Assembly (NCBI GenBank): GCA_000499405.2
Contig: HG738137.1
Coordinates: 12,522,121 to 12,586,120 of the forward strand
Direction of reading: 5' to 3'
From: Onchocerca volvulus
Taxonomy: Eukaryota > Nematoda > Chromadorea > Rhabditida > Onchocercidae
Length of the DNA stretch: 64,000 nt
Shown here: one piece after another, positions 49,487-60,429 of the stretch
Layout of the letters: every line of letters starts with the position of its first letter
Position numbering within the stretch: the stretch's first letter is position 1
Translations under genes and position numbers: made by a program
Notes under the pieces: generated by a model
The model's input: the letters and a program-made list of their open reading frames with translations, nothing else
The model's database searches: none
What the model was told of the DNA's origin: nothing

Positions 49487-49818
49487 AGTAAAACTTTTAG
49501 CTTTATTATTATGTTTCTTTTCTCATCAAGCTGACTGTAGGTCAAACATCTTGGTGCCTTATTAGTAGAGGATTTAAAATTAGTATTTCGAAGTCCACCT
49601 TTATTACCTTATACTACTTGAAGTTCCATATTAGGTTTATCGAAATCTACTATTACTTCCTCACTTACTTCATTGATTATTTGTGTACCAACTGGAACTT
49701 TAAATATGACATCCTTTCCCGCTGTACCAGATCTACTTCTGCTTGTACCATTTTTCCCGTCGTTTGCTTTAATATGTCTCATATAACGAAAGTTAAGTAA
49801 AGTATTGAGATTTGCATC
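49487..49818 (-). pseudogene. obg: Bacterial Obg (ObgE/CgtA) GTPase fragment, decayed
   Basis: Reading the minus strand from 49818, one frame runs 110 codons with a single in-frame TAA at 49611-49609. It begins DANLNTLLNFRY, continues RHIKANDGKNG, then GTAGKDVIFKVPVGTQIINE, and later GNKGGLRNTNFKSSTNKAPR and IIIKLKVL. This is the order and spacing of the Obg-fold domain of bacterial Obg GTPases: ANLNTL-FRY, the H-KA-NG-NG block, SG--G-D--KVPVGT, the GGKGG-GN--F-SS-N-AP block, and LKLKVL just before the GTPase domain. Several Gly-rich positions have decayed (GG to GN, GN to RN, the stop). There is no start, no GTPase domain, and no intron. Intron-free bacterial-like sequence in filarial-type DNA suggests transfer from a Wolbachia-type endosymbiont; a processed copy of a mitochondrial Obg gene is the alternative. 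Confidence 0.82.
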
Positions 49819-52025
49819 GCTAACATTTCATAATCATGGAACTGATTGTTGTGGAATTTTTTTTTTTGTTTTCTAAGAAACGGAGAGTCTTTTTTTGTCG
49901 TGAGTCACAGACGACAAGTTATTTGAGTAAAGATTATTAAACATTAAAGGATAATTACTAGATAATACAACAAAAATAATTATCTTAGAAATTGAATAAA
50001 CCGGCTCTTTAGCAAATAATCGCATGAAGGAAATTCCAAAAAATCATATCAAACCGGTAAAAGAAGTGATAAACTATAGAAGCAATGATCAAAGCCCTAT
50101 TTATATAATCCTAACTCCTTATATATTGAATGGTTTACAAAGGCACAGTATGATATAATCTGTTGGGTACAAAGAAAATTACGTGAATAAAGAGCCATTT
50201 TGCTGTTCTCAATAATTTAACCGCTAAATATAAGTTAAATTTTTAGAATGGAAGAATTTATATATCAATTAATTTACCGGAAATTCAAGGTATAAGTTTG
50301 CCAGGTAACATAAATAATCTAAGCTGTGGGGATTTACATATGAATCGGATAAATAATTCAAATAGAACTAATTTCTACAGTGCAAGTACTTCGATTATTT
50401 AGATACAGAAATTATTTTTTTAAATTCGGTTTTTTCGACACTGATTGCTATATATTGCTGCTGCTTTTTACAAACAGCAATATTTGTAAGCAACGTTATT
50501 ATTGCTTGAGTTATTCGATTTTATTGATAAATTTTGAAAGAATTATAAGTCCATTAATTGATGACTCTTTGAATAGTGTCCTATAAAAGATGTGAATTGT
50601 CTTATCCCAACGAAAAACATAACAAATTTGTAAAATATGCAAATGAATAGTCTTCATACTTGCAATATATTAAATCTATTTCATCCTGTTTTAAGAGAAA
50701 AAAATCATACAACTGAAAATTTAATTAAAAAGTTATAGCTGAAAGCACAAATTTGTCTTAACGAGTTTTAAAATATTAAATTTATTCGTTTTCCATAATT
50801 TGTCATTTTTTCGTAGTAAATATGCTAGAATATGAATAATATCATGTCCGAAGTTTGATAATAAATAATGGGAAAATTGAAAAAAAACGAAATAATTGGA
50901 GGAAAGATTATAAAAAACTATTGGAAGCACGATCAAATAACTTGAAAAAGAAAAAGTTTATTTATCAGTGCTGTTGTCGGTAAAAACCGAATGATTTTTA
51001 AACATAAATAGATGGGATAAACGAATTATTTGTGTAATAGAAATTTGTAATATTTATCAATCAAATGAATCATTTATACCTATCTTTTCCTTCCTCATCG
51101 TCTTCCGATCTGCTAAAGCTTTGTGCATTTTTAAAATGTTGCAAATCATGTTATTTGTCTGGAATATTATAAGAATTAATGCCTGTGTACATTGTCCAAT
51201 ATATGATCGATATATAAATATGACGAAATAATCAATTTTTTATAGCAGAAATTTGTAATATTTCTCAGGCAAATGAATCATTGATCCATATTTCAAACAA
51301 AAGCCTTTTGTTATCTTACGATCTGCTAATAGAGCCTCATGTGCATTGTTTGAAAATGTTGAAATCCATGTTGTCTGGAATATTGCAAAGATTAAACCCG
51401 TATGCATTGTTGAAAATTGTGAGCAGTGTATGTCTCTTTTGTCCTGATAACCATTCTCTTCGCAATATTCATATGTTGTAAGCCACCGCCCACTACACAA
51501 TCCATTCAACAACCATCACTCTAATTCGCTCCAATTCCTTTACTCATCTCTGCCACAACCAAGTGATCAACTGCAGTCGTGATGTCATTGACTTTATTCT
51601 ATCTTACAATGTAGACAAAGAAATAAATCCTTTCTCACCAAAATTCATCTGGCCTCAATAAAAAAATGATGTAAATATTCCCGAATCCTTTTTAGCTGTC
51701 AATCATCCTATTGTATGAATTGTTGGAACAATGCAAACATTCAGTCCAATGCATCGATTGGTTACAATATTTACATTATCTACATTTAGTACGATATTGA
51801 ATTCCCGAAAAATTGTAAATATTTTCCAACTTAATTCTTCATCATTGAAATCATAGATGTTATAATTGTAAACAACTTCGGGTACTCTTTCGATTCTGCG
51901 CTTGAATCGGTATTGCATGAGCGGCGTTTTTCTTCTATTATCAAACTCTATCAATCCCCAATATCAGAGACTCGGAAATAACTTCATTTCTATTAGAAAG
52001 AAGCCCAAATTATCATTTGCATTAT
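49819..52025. other. Intergenic region, decayed repeats and unidentified coding-like tract
   Basis: A tract at about 49960-50400 has coding-like codon runs broken by stops and shifts, with no family recognised. Between 51040 and 51560 the same repeat occurs twice in tandem (first copy about 51046-51215, second about 51239-51490), and a third diverged copy is at 62560-62810. 51700-52000 carries another old repeat ending near CATTTCTATTAG, with an ATGAGCGGCG motif shared with 56350, 60340 and 57310. Confidence 0.55.
51046..51490. repeat. Dispersed repeat family, two tandem copies
   Basis: Copy one (about 51046-51215) and copy two (about 51239-51410) share AATTTGTAATATTT-TC, AAATGAATCATT, GATCTGCTAA, GTGCATT and GTCTGGAATATT in the same order. 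A further copy at about 62555-62810 adds the downstream part (CCACTGCCCACTAC, matching CCACCGCCCACTAC at 51483). Probably an internal or LTR piece of an old retroelement. Confidence 0.75.
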
Positions 52026-52478
52026 TGTCGGAATAACCGAATAAAGGTTAATCCACATATCGGCAATTATCTTTTAATTGCTCCTGTCGGAGTAACCGAA
52101 CAAAAGGTTAATTCATATATGGTGTAATTAAAATAATTATTTTATAATTGTTCACCTTATTTCTTAAATTTAATGGTAGTTAAAATCGTTGAGTTATTGG
52201 GCAACCAATTAAAACGTTGTCCAAATGTAACTACAGATCTATTTAAAGTTAAATTTAATTGGTTTTACACAATGGAATGACTTCCATCGAGAAGGTAATT
52301 ATTCAGTCTAAAAGCCAAATCATATTACCGACAACAAAAGGAAGCAATTATCAACGTATGTGCCGGCAATTAATGACATCCAGACAGAGACAAGGCTTGG
52401 ACAAAAAACGAAATATAAGCAACGGCGATAATCAAATTGATCAGTTCAGTCTCGGACACCAGATAATGTCGTGAAACT

Positions 52479-52883
52479 AGGTCTATTTGAATGAGGGTGC
52501 TTCACGACTCTAAGTAATAGAAATACTTTATTACTTCAAATATAACACGTGAGGTGTCGTCCAGTATTAGCTGAGGCGACACACAATAAGTAACAAAAAT
52601 ATATATGGATAACGTATAAAAAATTAGAAAATGGAATGGGAGATGGCAGTTCAGTTCAGTTCAGTTCAGTTCAGTTATTATCAACCAACGACGTCAACTC
52701 CACTTCAACGAACTACCATCTCCCATTCCATTTTCTAATTTTTTATACGTTATCCAGGTATATTTTTGTTACTTATTGTGTGTCGCCTCAGTTAATACTG
52801 GACGACACCTCACGTGTTATATTTGAAGTAATAAAGTATTTCTATTACTTAGTGTCGTGAAGCACCCTCATTCAAATAGACCT
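52479..52883. repeat. Near-perfect inverted repeat, 168-bp arms
   Basis: The left arm 52479-52646 and the right arm 52716-52883 are reverse complements with only a few differences, for example CTTCACGACTCTAAG against CTTCACGACACTAAG. The 69-base spacer starts with six tandem CAGTT units (52647-52676). The arms are the 3' part of the LTR described above. RNA from this locus would fold into a long duplex. Confidence 0.93.
52647..52676. repeat. (CAGTT)6 pentanucleotide repeat
   Basis: Six exact CAGTT units at the apex of the foldback. The equivalent position in the unrearranged LTR copy (about 53173-53190) has only one or two such units, so the array expanded here. Confidence 0.95.
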
Positions 52884-53404
52884 TGTCGGGATAACCGATC
52901 AAAGATTAATCCACATATTGGAGCAATTAAAGTAATTATCGTAGAATTGTTTACATTATTTCGTAATTTTAATGGTAGTTAAATTTGTTGAATAATTGGG
53001 AAACCAATTATAATGTTGTCTAAATGTAATTATCCAGTCCAAAGACCAAATCACATGACCAACCAACAAAATGAAGCAATTATCAACGTCTGCGCCGGCA
53101 CTTAATGACACCCAGACAGACGGGGCGTGGATAAAAAACGAAATATAAGCAACGGCGATAATTAAAATCATCAGTTTAATTCAGTCACAATCAACCAACG
53201 ACGTCAACTCCACTTCACCGAACTACAATCTCTCATTCCATTTTCTAATTTTATATACGTTTCCATATATATTTTTGTCACTTATTGTGTGCCGCCTCAG
53301 CTAATACTGGACAACACCTCACGTGTTATATTTGAAGTAATAAAGTATTTCTATTACTTAGTGTCGTGAAGCACCCTCATTCAAATACACCTAGTTTCAC
53401 GACA

Positions 53405-54446
53405 ATTATCGATATAGATTAAAATGTAGTTGTAGTGAATTAAATTTCATCATAACAAACTTCATTGCACAATAAATTCTTTTTACATAATAAAGTGTTA
53501 TGGAGTAAGCAAACTCCCTTAGCGCTATGTTAATATGTTGTAATAGGAATCACATGTAATAACTTCGTTTTTGAAAAGGTTTCTATCTATTAAGAGGGGC
53601 ATTCAAATTTTGCTCTGATCGTATTTGAGCTGCGCTTTCTAAACTTCATCAAACTCTATCAATTGTCGATAATAATCCGCATTCGGGAAAGTTTTTTGTT
53701 TTTAGCATTGGCACAAACGATAGTTGTGATAAAGATTTATTGATTGATGCAGGAACAACTCTTCGTTTACGTTACAATCATTAGTATTAGAAATTATTAA
53801 AAAATCAAGTAAATTGATCAATGAGTTATTCTTCTTTTGTCACTCGCAAAGATCGAACAGAATACTGCTCAACTGAATAGTAGAAATGCTGTTGTTATTG
53901 TATCGATCTGAATTGACTCTAACTCCGAAATTCTGAACTTGTAAATCCTTTGGAGCTCTTTCTCCTTACCTGAAGTTTCTAACATGTCGCCTTATGACTG
54001 GCTGACCTCATTTTGTTTATTAGTGAATCGGGGCGTTTTCGGCGGTAATTATGTCATTCTTTTAGCTTACTGATCCCTTTGAAACTATGCCGCATTTTTT
54101 GTCGATGATATGATTCGGTCTTTAGACTGGATAATTAAATCCTCATTGGAGGTCATCGTTCCATTAGGGAAAAACCAATTAAATTTAACTAGTATGAGCT
54201 TCAACAGATTTGAAATTACATTTGGACTTTAGTCCTTACAATGTTTTAATTGACTGCCCAATTACTCAACAATTTTAACTACTAGTACATTTACGAAATA
54301 AGGTGAACAATTAAAAGATAGAATTATTATAATTACACCAATATATGAATTACCTTTTATTCGCTTACTCCGAAATAAGCAGTTAAAAGGTAGAATTATT
54401 TTAATTACAACAATATATGAATTACCTTTTATTCGGTTATTTCGAC
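53405..54446 (-). mobile_element. LTR-type repeat in reverse orientation
   Basis: Read on the minus strand, 54446 begins CTGTCGAAATAACCGAATAA, the same LTR start as at 52026, duplicated at about 54375 (CGGAGTAAGCGAATAA). It continues with the matching GTAGTTAAAATTGTTGAGTAATTGGG and ATTATCCAGTCTAAAGACCG segments, then diverges into a longer tail with the GGCGTTTTCGGCGG motif region (about 54030) and a segment shared with 60950-61300. It is an old, diverged member of the family; its far end is not clear. Confidence 0.65.
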
Positions 54447-54529
54447 AGATACCTTGCGTGTCCTCGAACATTTCAGCATGGTTTTCTTCTTTCTTCTTTC
54501 AAGTGGATTAACTGATTCGGAGTATACCA

Positions 54530-55310
54530 ATCTCGGAATAATCGAATAAAAAAGGATTCATATTAGTGTAATTAGAATAATTCTAACATTTAAGTCAAGT
54601 AAATACAGGACAGCTATCTAAAAAACTAATTTTACAAAATGAGATATCCCCTCCCATCTCCCCCTTACCACGCAACTATAAATTTTCCACAACTATCATT
54701 ACCAACTTTCAGTGGTGACCCAAAGTTGGGGCGAGAATTCTGAGAATTCGACGCAGCTATATATTTCAAAGTATCCCAGATATCCAAAACTCAACTATCT
54801 AAGTTTTAGAGGAGATGCTTTACTAGCTGTGAGAGGTCATGACATTGTTCTAGAGAATTATGAATTGATAGAATGGGAATTAGTCATTGAAGCGATCAGA
54901 AGAGTTCTTTGACAACTAGAAGCAGTGAGTGAGAATCTAGAACACTTAGCATCGAAACAATTATTGAAAGCAAATTGCCAGCTTGAATCTTTTGAACATA
55001 GCTTTTCAATTAAAATCGGAACAAGAAAATTGGAATGTAATCAAACTCTAACAATTCTTAGAAAAACTGGTCCAAAGGAACGAAGAAGTAACTAGGACTC
55101 AAATCCTGGACAGAGAACAATCAGACTGAACAGAACTCTCAAAGAAGATTCGAGAGCAGTTCTTCGGTCGCTCCATCGAATGTTTCAAAGTAATGTTCCT
55201 TTTCAGAAAAGGATGGGCAAACAATACCTACTGACCGTAATAAAGTTATAAATTCTTTTCATTATAATTCCAAATTTATTCTCTCTGAAATATCTAATCT
55301 TAATTCGAGA
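54530..55310 (+). mobile_element. Truncated LTR, primer-binding-site-like motif and gag-like relic
   Basis: A degraded LTR start (TCTCGGAATAATCGAATAA at about 54529) is followed by LTR-like sequence to CTTTCA at 54711. One base later TGGTGACCCAAAGTTGGG (54713-54730) begins with the TGG that pairs with a tRNA CCA end, the position of a retroelement primer-binding site. A frame from 54712 gives 66 residues, then further coding-like sequence broken by stops to about 55300 (rich in Glu, Asn and Leu, for example SENLEHLASK). This is where gag would lie. No protease, RT or integrase follows. Confidence 0.5.
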
Positions 55311-56726
55311 ATGTCCGAAAAATCGAAATATTTTTTTTTGGAATATAAATGTGACAGTAATCAAAGATCTTTATTTTATAGAAATATCTAGAAGGATATA
55401 ACCAAAGCTTATTTGTAACGCCTAGTTATCGAGAAAGCGGGGTCTTTTGGGATTGGAAATTGTGTAGAACTGGATTTATTATATAACTAAGTTTTTGTTT
55501 TGAAGAATTTCATTCGCCGCAACTACGATATACAAAACAGTTGATAAATGTAGATATATAATCGATAATTTAAATTTCCTTTTTGACAGGAACAAATTAT
55601 CTTAGGATTATTGGTATTGGGAATTAATAAGGTTTGATGAAGTTTGGGAATTGGAAAGCGTCGCTCGTAGAGTACCGATAAGGGCGAAGCCAAACCTCTC
55701 CTCCGACAACAACCCTTCTTATAATAGAAATCGTTTTACAGCATTTTAAATTTTGCACATTAGCTTAATTATCAGATGGGAAATCTTTACAGACATTATA
55801 CACAAGCTAGGTTCTGACTGGGAACATTTGCTTGTGAATTAATTTCCCGGTTTTTTTTTTTTTTTTTATTATTAGTAGTCAGAAACAAAGATGAGAATTA
55901 ATAAATAATTCATTACATTAGACATCATAACATTCATTTAAATTCATCAGAAATGATTGATCATTAGAAAGGTATTCTGCAATACAACACTTTGATTGTT
56001 TGTATATATATGCTAAAATTATTTCTGTTTTCATAATAGTTGACATATTGTAAATTGTGTTCTACTGCGGTGACATGGAGTAAACAAACTCTCTTTGAGT
56101 TGTGTTAACCTGCTGTAAATCATGCTTTAATTGGCAAGCAGAAAACAAGTTCCCTTTGTACTAAAATTAACATGATGACTCTTTCTGCTCTATAAGTTGA
56201 CATTTCGTAAATGGCGATACAGAGTAAATAAACTCCTTTTGCTACATGTTGTAAGTCATGTTGAGGTTCACAAATAGTAAACAACTTCACCATTAAAAGA
56301 ATTTTTGTCTTTTAAGAGGGGCGTTAAATGCTTTGTTTGATCGGTAATCGATGAGCGGCGCTTTCCAGTCTTCCCCGAACTCTATCAATTTCCAATACCA
56401 ATAACCCGCAGATAAGCTTCCCTATTTTCAAAAAAAAGTACAAATTCTCGATTGTATTGTCGACAGAAAGTGATTATTTGTGTGACATAATTGCAGCAAA
56501 TAAAATTCGTCATAATAAAAACTATATTATATAATAAAATCATCCGTTCCAATTCCCAAACAAAAAACCACAAATTTTTTTCACAAGATTGGTAATTGTA
56601 GTTGTAGGTAAATTTATGGTAGATCTCCAGTTGTCTCTTTGGTATATATTTGACTGGAATATTGAAGCACTACTTCGTAATAATCTCCAATACAAAAATG
56701 CTTTTTTTTTTGATAATATTTCTCTT

Positions 56727-56757
<31 letters not shown>

Positions 56758-57295
56758 TGCACTTCTCCTTCATCGCTTTTCCATTTTGCATCTTCTTTGC
56801 TCCTTTCACCCTCTTCCCGATCTCCCTATTCCTCCATTTTTGTCTTTTTATCCCTTCATCCATATTATTCTCTCATTATTGATGATGAAAAGGTCAAATA
56901 GCGGGAAGATATTGACGAATCAAAGAATGCAACGATTATCAAGAAAGTTAGACAGCGCGATCCCGTCGAAACCAAAGGAAGCCAATAAATAGGATCAACA
57001 TGTTTGTCGCTAAAACGCTCCAATGTACGGATAAACAAAATGAATTAATCAGTTATAGGGTGACATGCTCGAGAGGAGAAGCCCGAAAGGATTTAAAAGA
57101 TCAGAACTTCGGATCTTGATTCAGTTTTAATCATACAGTTGAAGGCAGCAGGAGCTTAATTATAAGTTCAAATGCAGTCATAAATCAATTTCTAGGACAG
57201 TTCGACGGCAGCAGAAGCCGTGGTTCAATAGCACAAGAATAGCTCAGCAGGAGAGATAGCAGTGGTAGAACGAAATTGGGAATCGATAGAATCTG
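55311..57295. other. Rearranged repeat DNA
   Basis: No gene recognised. 55440-55690 contains a repeat (ATTCGCCGCAACTACGA, GTATTGGGAATTAATAAGG, TTGGAAAGCGTCGCTCG) that recurs in the same orientation at about 60165-60370 and inverted at about 56345-56580. A (TC)n run is at 56721-56757. 56890-57290 is less AT-rich and may be an internal piece of a retroelement, but I recognise no domain. Confidence 0.55.
56721..56757. repeat. (TC)n microsatellite
   Basis: A pyrimidine dinucleotide run of about 16 CT units. It gives paired Ser/Leu-rich and Glu/Arg-rich spurious frames on the two strands. Confidence 0.95.
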
Positions 57296-59185
57296 ATGAA
57301 ATTCAAAAGGTGCCGCTCGTCGATTATCGATCAAAGAAAAGACTACAGCGCAAAAGTTAAAGGTTTGGTTATACTAAGATGTTTCTATAAGACAAAGATC
57401 TTTGATTATTTCGTTATATCTATATTGCAAAAAAAAAAAAAAGAAATCGATATTTTGACATTGAATTTGATTTATTCTATCATTTGGATTGCTTTAATAA
57501 ACTATTCATATTCAATTCTAGTTATTAAGATCAAATTTACTTATGACACGAAAACCAAAAAGTTTGTTCCTTACAAAATCTTATTGGATCTTGTTTTTCC
57601 TGTCGTCTAAATTGCTTCAGTGAGTGTATATATCCAATTCCGACCAATTGTTGAATTAATTAAGTTCTAATTACAGTCGTCTCATTGAATTAACTAAGGC
57701 CCCAACTGCTTCGTGAATATTTTAATTTGATTGAAACTGAAGCAGTTGTTCAATTGCTTATGAGAATTTCTCTTTCTTATCATTTTTTCTTTTGTTCGAA
57801 TTCGCTCTTTTCAGTCGTTGTTATAGACTTTCTTGTCTTTGATAAAATTGCAAATTGTTCAACGACTCTCATTTTTCTATGTCCTTTTTTGACCTTTTTA
57901 TTTCTAATAAATGAACAAATGACGAATAATTAATTTGAAAATGGAATGTAGGGCAATATCTATAATAAAAGACAAAAATTATTCTTTGTTAAAAGACAAA
58001 AATTGTTCTTTAATAACTGAAATTTAATCAGATTTTTCAAAAAAGTTAGGTAAAATTCCTATATTTTTATATGCAGCACTCCGAATTTCTTAAAAACTAA
58101 ATAAAGTTGATATATTTTTATAAGTAACATTTCAGATTTATAAAAAATTTAAAGTAAAGAAATCTGAATTGATATATTTGTGTAAGCATTATTTTAAATT
58201 TTTAAAAATTAAATAAAAATGGTATATTTGTATAAACAGCACTTCAGTTTTCTCAAAAAACTAGGCATATTTTTATAAATAACATTTCAACCCGGTATTT
58301 TGCCATTTAATCTATTTCAAATTTGTTGTATTTCTTAATTCATTGTTACTTTTTATTATTTGACCGACGCAATCAATATGAAAATGATTGGACCTAGCCA
58401 TGTCAATTAGTGGGATATTCGTCTATGTCATAATACAAACAATTTTGACAAATACGGAAATTTTTTGACTTTTCCGACAAATGTCGTGGAAATTTTTTGA
58501 CGTACAAATAGTTGTGATAAAAGTTTTATTGATTGACGGTTAATTGATTTAAGTGAATCGATGAGTTTTCCCTTTTCTTATAGATAATCCCAGTTGCTTA
58601 TATAGTGAGATTTGGTTAACAACATTTTAATCATCGAACATAAGCTTGTTTATCAGGTTGGGGGATGAGAGTTGAATAAATGATCCATCATTTTAGCATT
58701 GAAACATTTACTTTACTTTTTTTCTATAATGAATCATATTTCAAATAAAGTAACCGTTATATAAAAAATTCCTATAATATCAATTTATTTCAATTACTCC
58801 GAGATATTTCTATAATACAAAAAATACATTGATTATTTCGACATATTTATATATTAAGTTGAATAATCATTATTTCTCTTCTCATTATTTTAGCAATCTA
58901 AAAAACTTAAATTAATCCATAATCATTGATTGTATGTGCCACAGTATTTTGTATTTAATTGCTACTTAGTTTCAAATTTCTTGATTTATAAGCGAGAGAT
59001 AAATTTTATTTAATTTCTAACTTCTTAAGATGAGATCAATAAACAAAATCTTATTTAATTTCGCAAATTTTAATTCAAAATCAAAAACCCATTCTTCTCT
59101 GCTATCATATATATGTATACATATAATTATTCATCTACACGACACAAAACGTAGGAAATTTGAAACTTTTTTTTTTTTTTTTTGA
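57296..59185. repeat. Segmental repeat, copy 1
   Basis: Matches 60430-64000 in the same order and orientation: GACATTGAATTTGATTTAT (57457 / 60587), the AAGGCCCCAA(C/T)TGCTTC block (57697 / 60826), AATTAATTTGAAAAT (57930 / 61622), CACTCCGAATT or TACTCCGAATT (58077 / 61941), and then the nearly identical stretch 58540-59185 / 63309-64000. Copy 2 is longer because of extra DNA at about 60945-61560, 62270-63035 and 63131-63308. Copy 1 holds no gene. Confidence 0.85.
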
Positions 59186-60429
59186 AAAAAAATTTGAAAA
59201 GAGAACGTGGAAGTGCGAGCTGTACAGGAATCTGATGATAGGTCGATCAAAAACCTGTCGTCTTCACTGCTCAGTATACAGTGTACCATTGTATTGCTTG
59301 CCATGATGCTTAGTCATTCCTACTTTCGTAGTACTTCCTTTATTGTTCACATATGCGCGGATAGATATAAATGTGCACACACACACACACACACATATAT
59401 ATATACATATGCTACATACATATCCACACATATACATGCATATATACATACACACATACATACATACATACATATATACATACATACATACATACATATA
59501 TATACATACATGCACACAACATACATACATACGTACATGCATACATATATATCCAACTACACAAGCAACAGTTCAGCAGAAGCGACAGCAGTGATGGAGG
59601 GAAAGAGAACGACAGTCATAAACGGAAAGTACGACAGCGTAGTGAGCATTTAGATGATTGCCATTGTTCATCTATCGAGTCACAATAGCAAGAAGAAGCA
59701 ATCTCCAATCCAACCGAATGACAAACCAAATTATACAGTTCGATCAGATTTTTTTCCTGGCTTTGTTTCTTTTAGCTTTTAAATTTAAGATATCCTGTGT
59801 GTTGTCGATCATTTCAATAGATTTTTCTTCTTTTTTCTTTCGAGCGATTACCATTCGTTGTATGAGATTCAATCAGTAATGACTGAATGATTCGAGTATA
59901 CCAGCATAGAGTTCGAGAAATTTGATTTTTTTCCTCAATGGTCCGTAATTTGATTTAATGTTGCTATTTTAATTCTTTTTGCGGAAGTTTTCGACCCAGT
60001 GATTTTAAATCGAATTCCCCAATTTTGTTGAGAAGTTTTAGGATCTTTTCTTTCTTTCGCTGGTTGGACTCCTTTAATCAGATGTAGAGACACATCTCAT
60101 CTTGGGCACTACTTTGTCGTGAAAGAAATTTGTGAAAAATTTTTTGTTGGAGATTGGAAGTTGGTGTGGATGATTTTGTTGTGTAATGAAGTCTTTGTTG
60201 TGATGAATTATATTCGCCGCAATTACGTTACACAAGTAATTACTTTCTGTCGATAATACAACCGATAATTTATACTTTTTGGTAATAGAAAGTTATCTGC
60301 AGGTTACTGGTATTGAAAATTGATGGAGTTCGGTGAAGATTGGAAAGCGCCGCTCGTCGTTTAGTGATCATAGCAAAGGATTGAATGTATGTCTTACCGG
60401 TAATCCTTTTAATAGTGAAGAAGTTTATT
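59186..60429. other. Spacer between the segmental repeat copies
   Basis: Contains less AT-rich sequence flanking the ACAC/ATAC microsatellite (59376-59560), a unique stretch to about 60150 with no recognised gene, and the repeat segment 60165-60370 shared with 55440-55690. Two open frames of 148 and 105 residues here are mostly His/Thr/Tyr repeats from the microsatellite. Confidence 0.6.
59376..59560. repeat. (CA)n / (ATAC)n microsatellite
   Basis: Starts as (CA)10 and continues as long imperfect ATAC/TATA/CATA tetranucleotide units for about 180 bases. It reads as HTHT/YIHT-type peptide in several frames on both strands. Confidence 0.95.

Larger units (their letters stand above)
52026..53404 (+). 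mobile_element. LTR cluster with nested foldback
   Basis: Three LTR starts of the form TGTCGG(A/G)(A/G)TAACCGA lie in direct order at 52026, 52085 and 52884. The last heads an apparently complete 521-bp LTR (52884-53404) that begins TGTCG and ends CGACA, the expected TG...CA short inverted termini. The copy starting at 52085 matches it through GCAACGGCGATAAT and then meets, at 52467, the reverse complement of the LTR 3' end. That inverted piece (52467-52646) pairs with the LTR 3' part at 52716-52883. The third start at 52026 is a truncated 59-bp copy. No open reading frame for gag or pol lies between them, so this is a group of solo or rearranged LTRs, not a live element. Confidence 0.75.

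Noticed and set aside
51240..51512. Paired open frames of 90 and 66 residues on opposite strands
   Set aside because: Both lie within the tandem dispersed repeat 51046-51490; neither resembles a known protein.
52467..53404. DNA transposon with about 180-bp terminal inverted repeats
   Set aside because: The outer ends do pair (TGTCGTGAAACTAGG / CCTAGTTTCACGACA), but the same 3' sequence also ends an LTR that begins TGTCGG at 52884, and a third LTR start lies to the left. LTR rearrangement explains all copies; no transposase is present and the flanks show no clear target duplication.
56540..56901. Four overlapping Ser/Leu and Glu/Arg frames
   Set aside because: They come from the (TC)n microsatellite at 56721-56757 read on both strands.
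57230..57260. tRNA-like box B (GGTTCAATAGC)
   Set aside because: No matching box A at the right distance and no cloverleaf could be drawn.
59207..59688. 148-, 105- and 92-residue frames
   Set aside because: Dominated by HTHT, YIHT and MYVC repeats from the CA/ATAC microsatellite.
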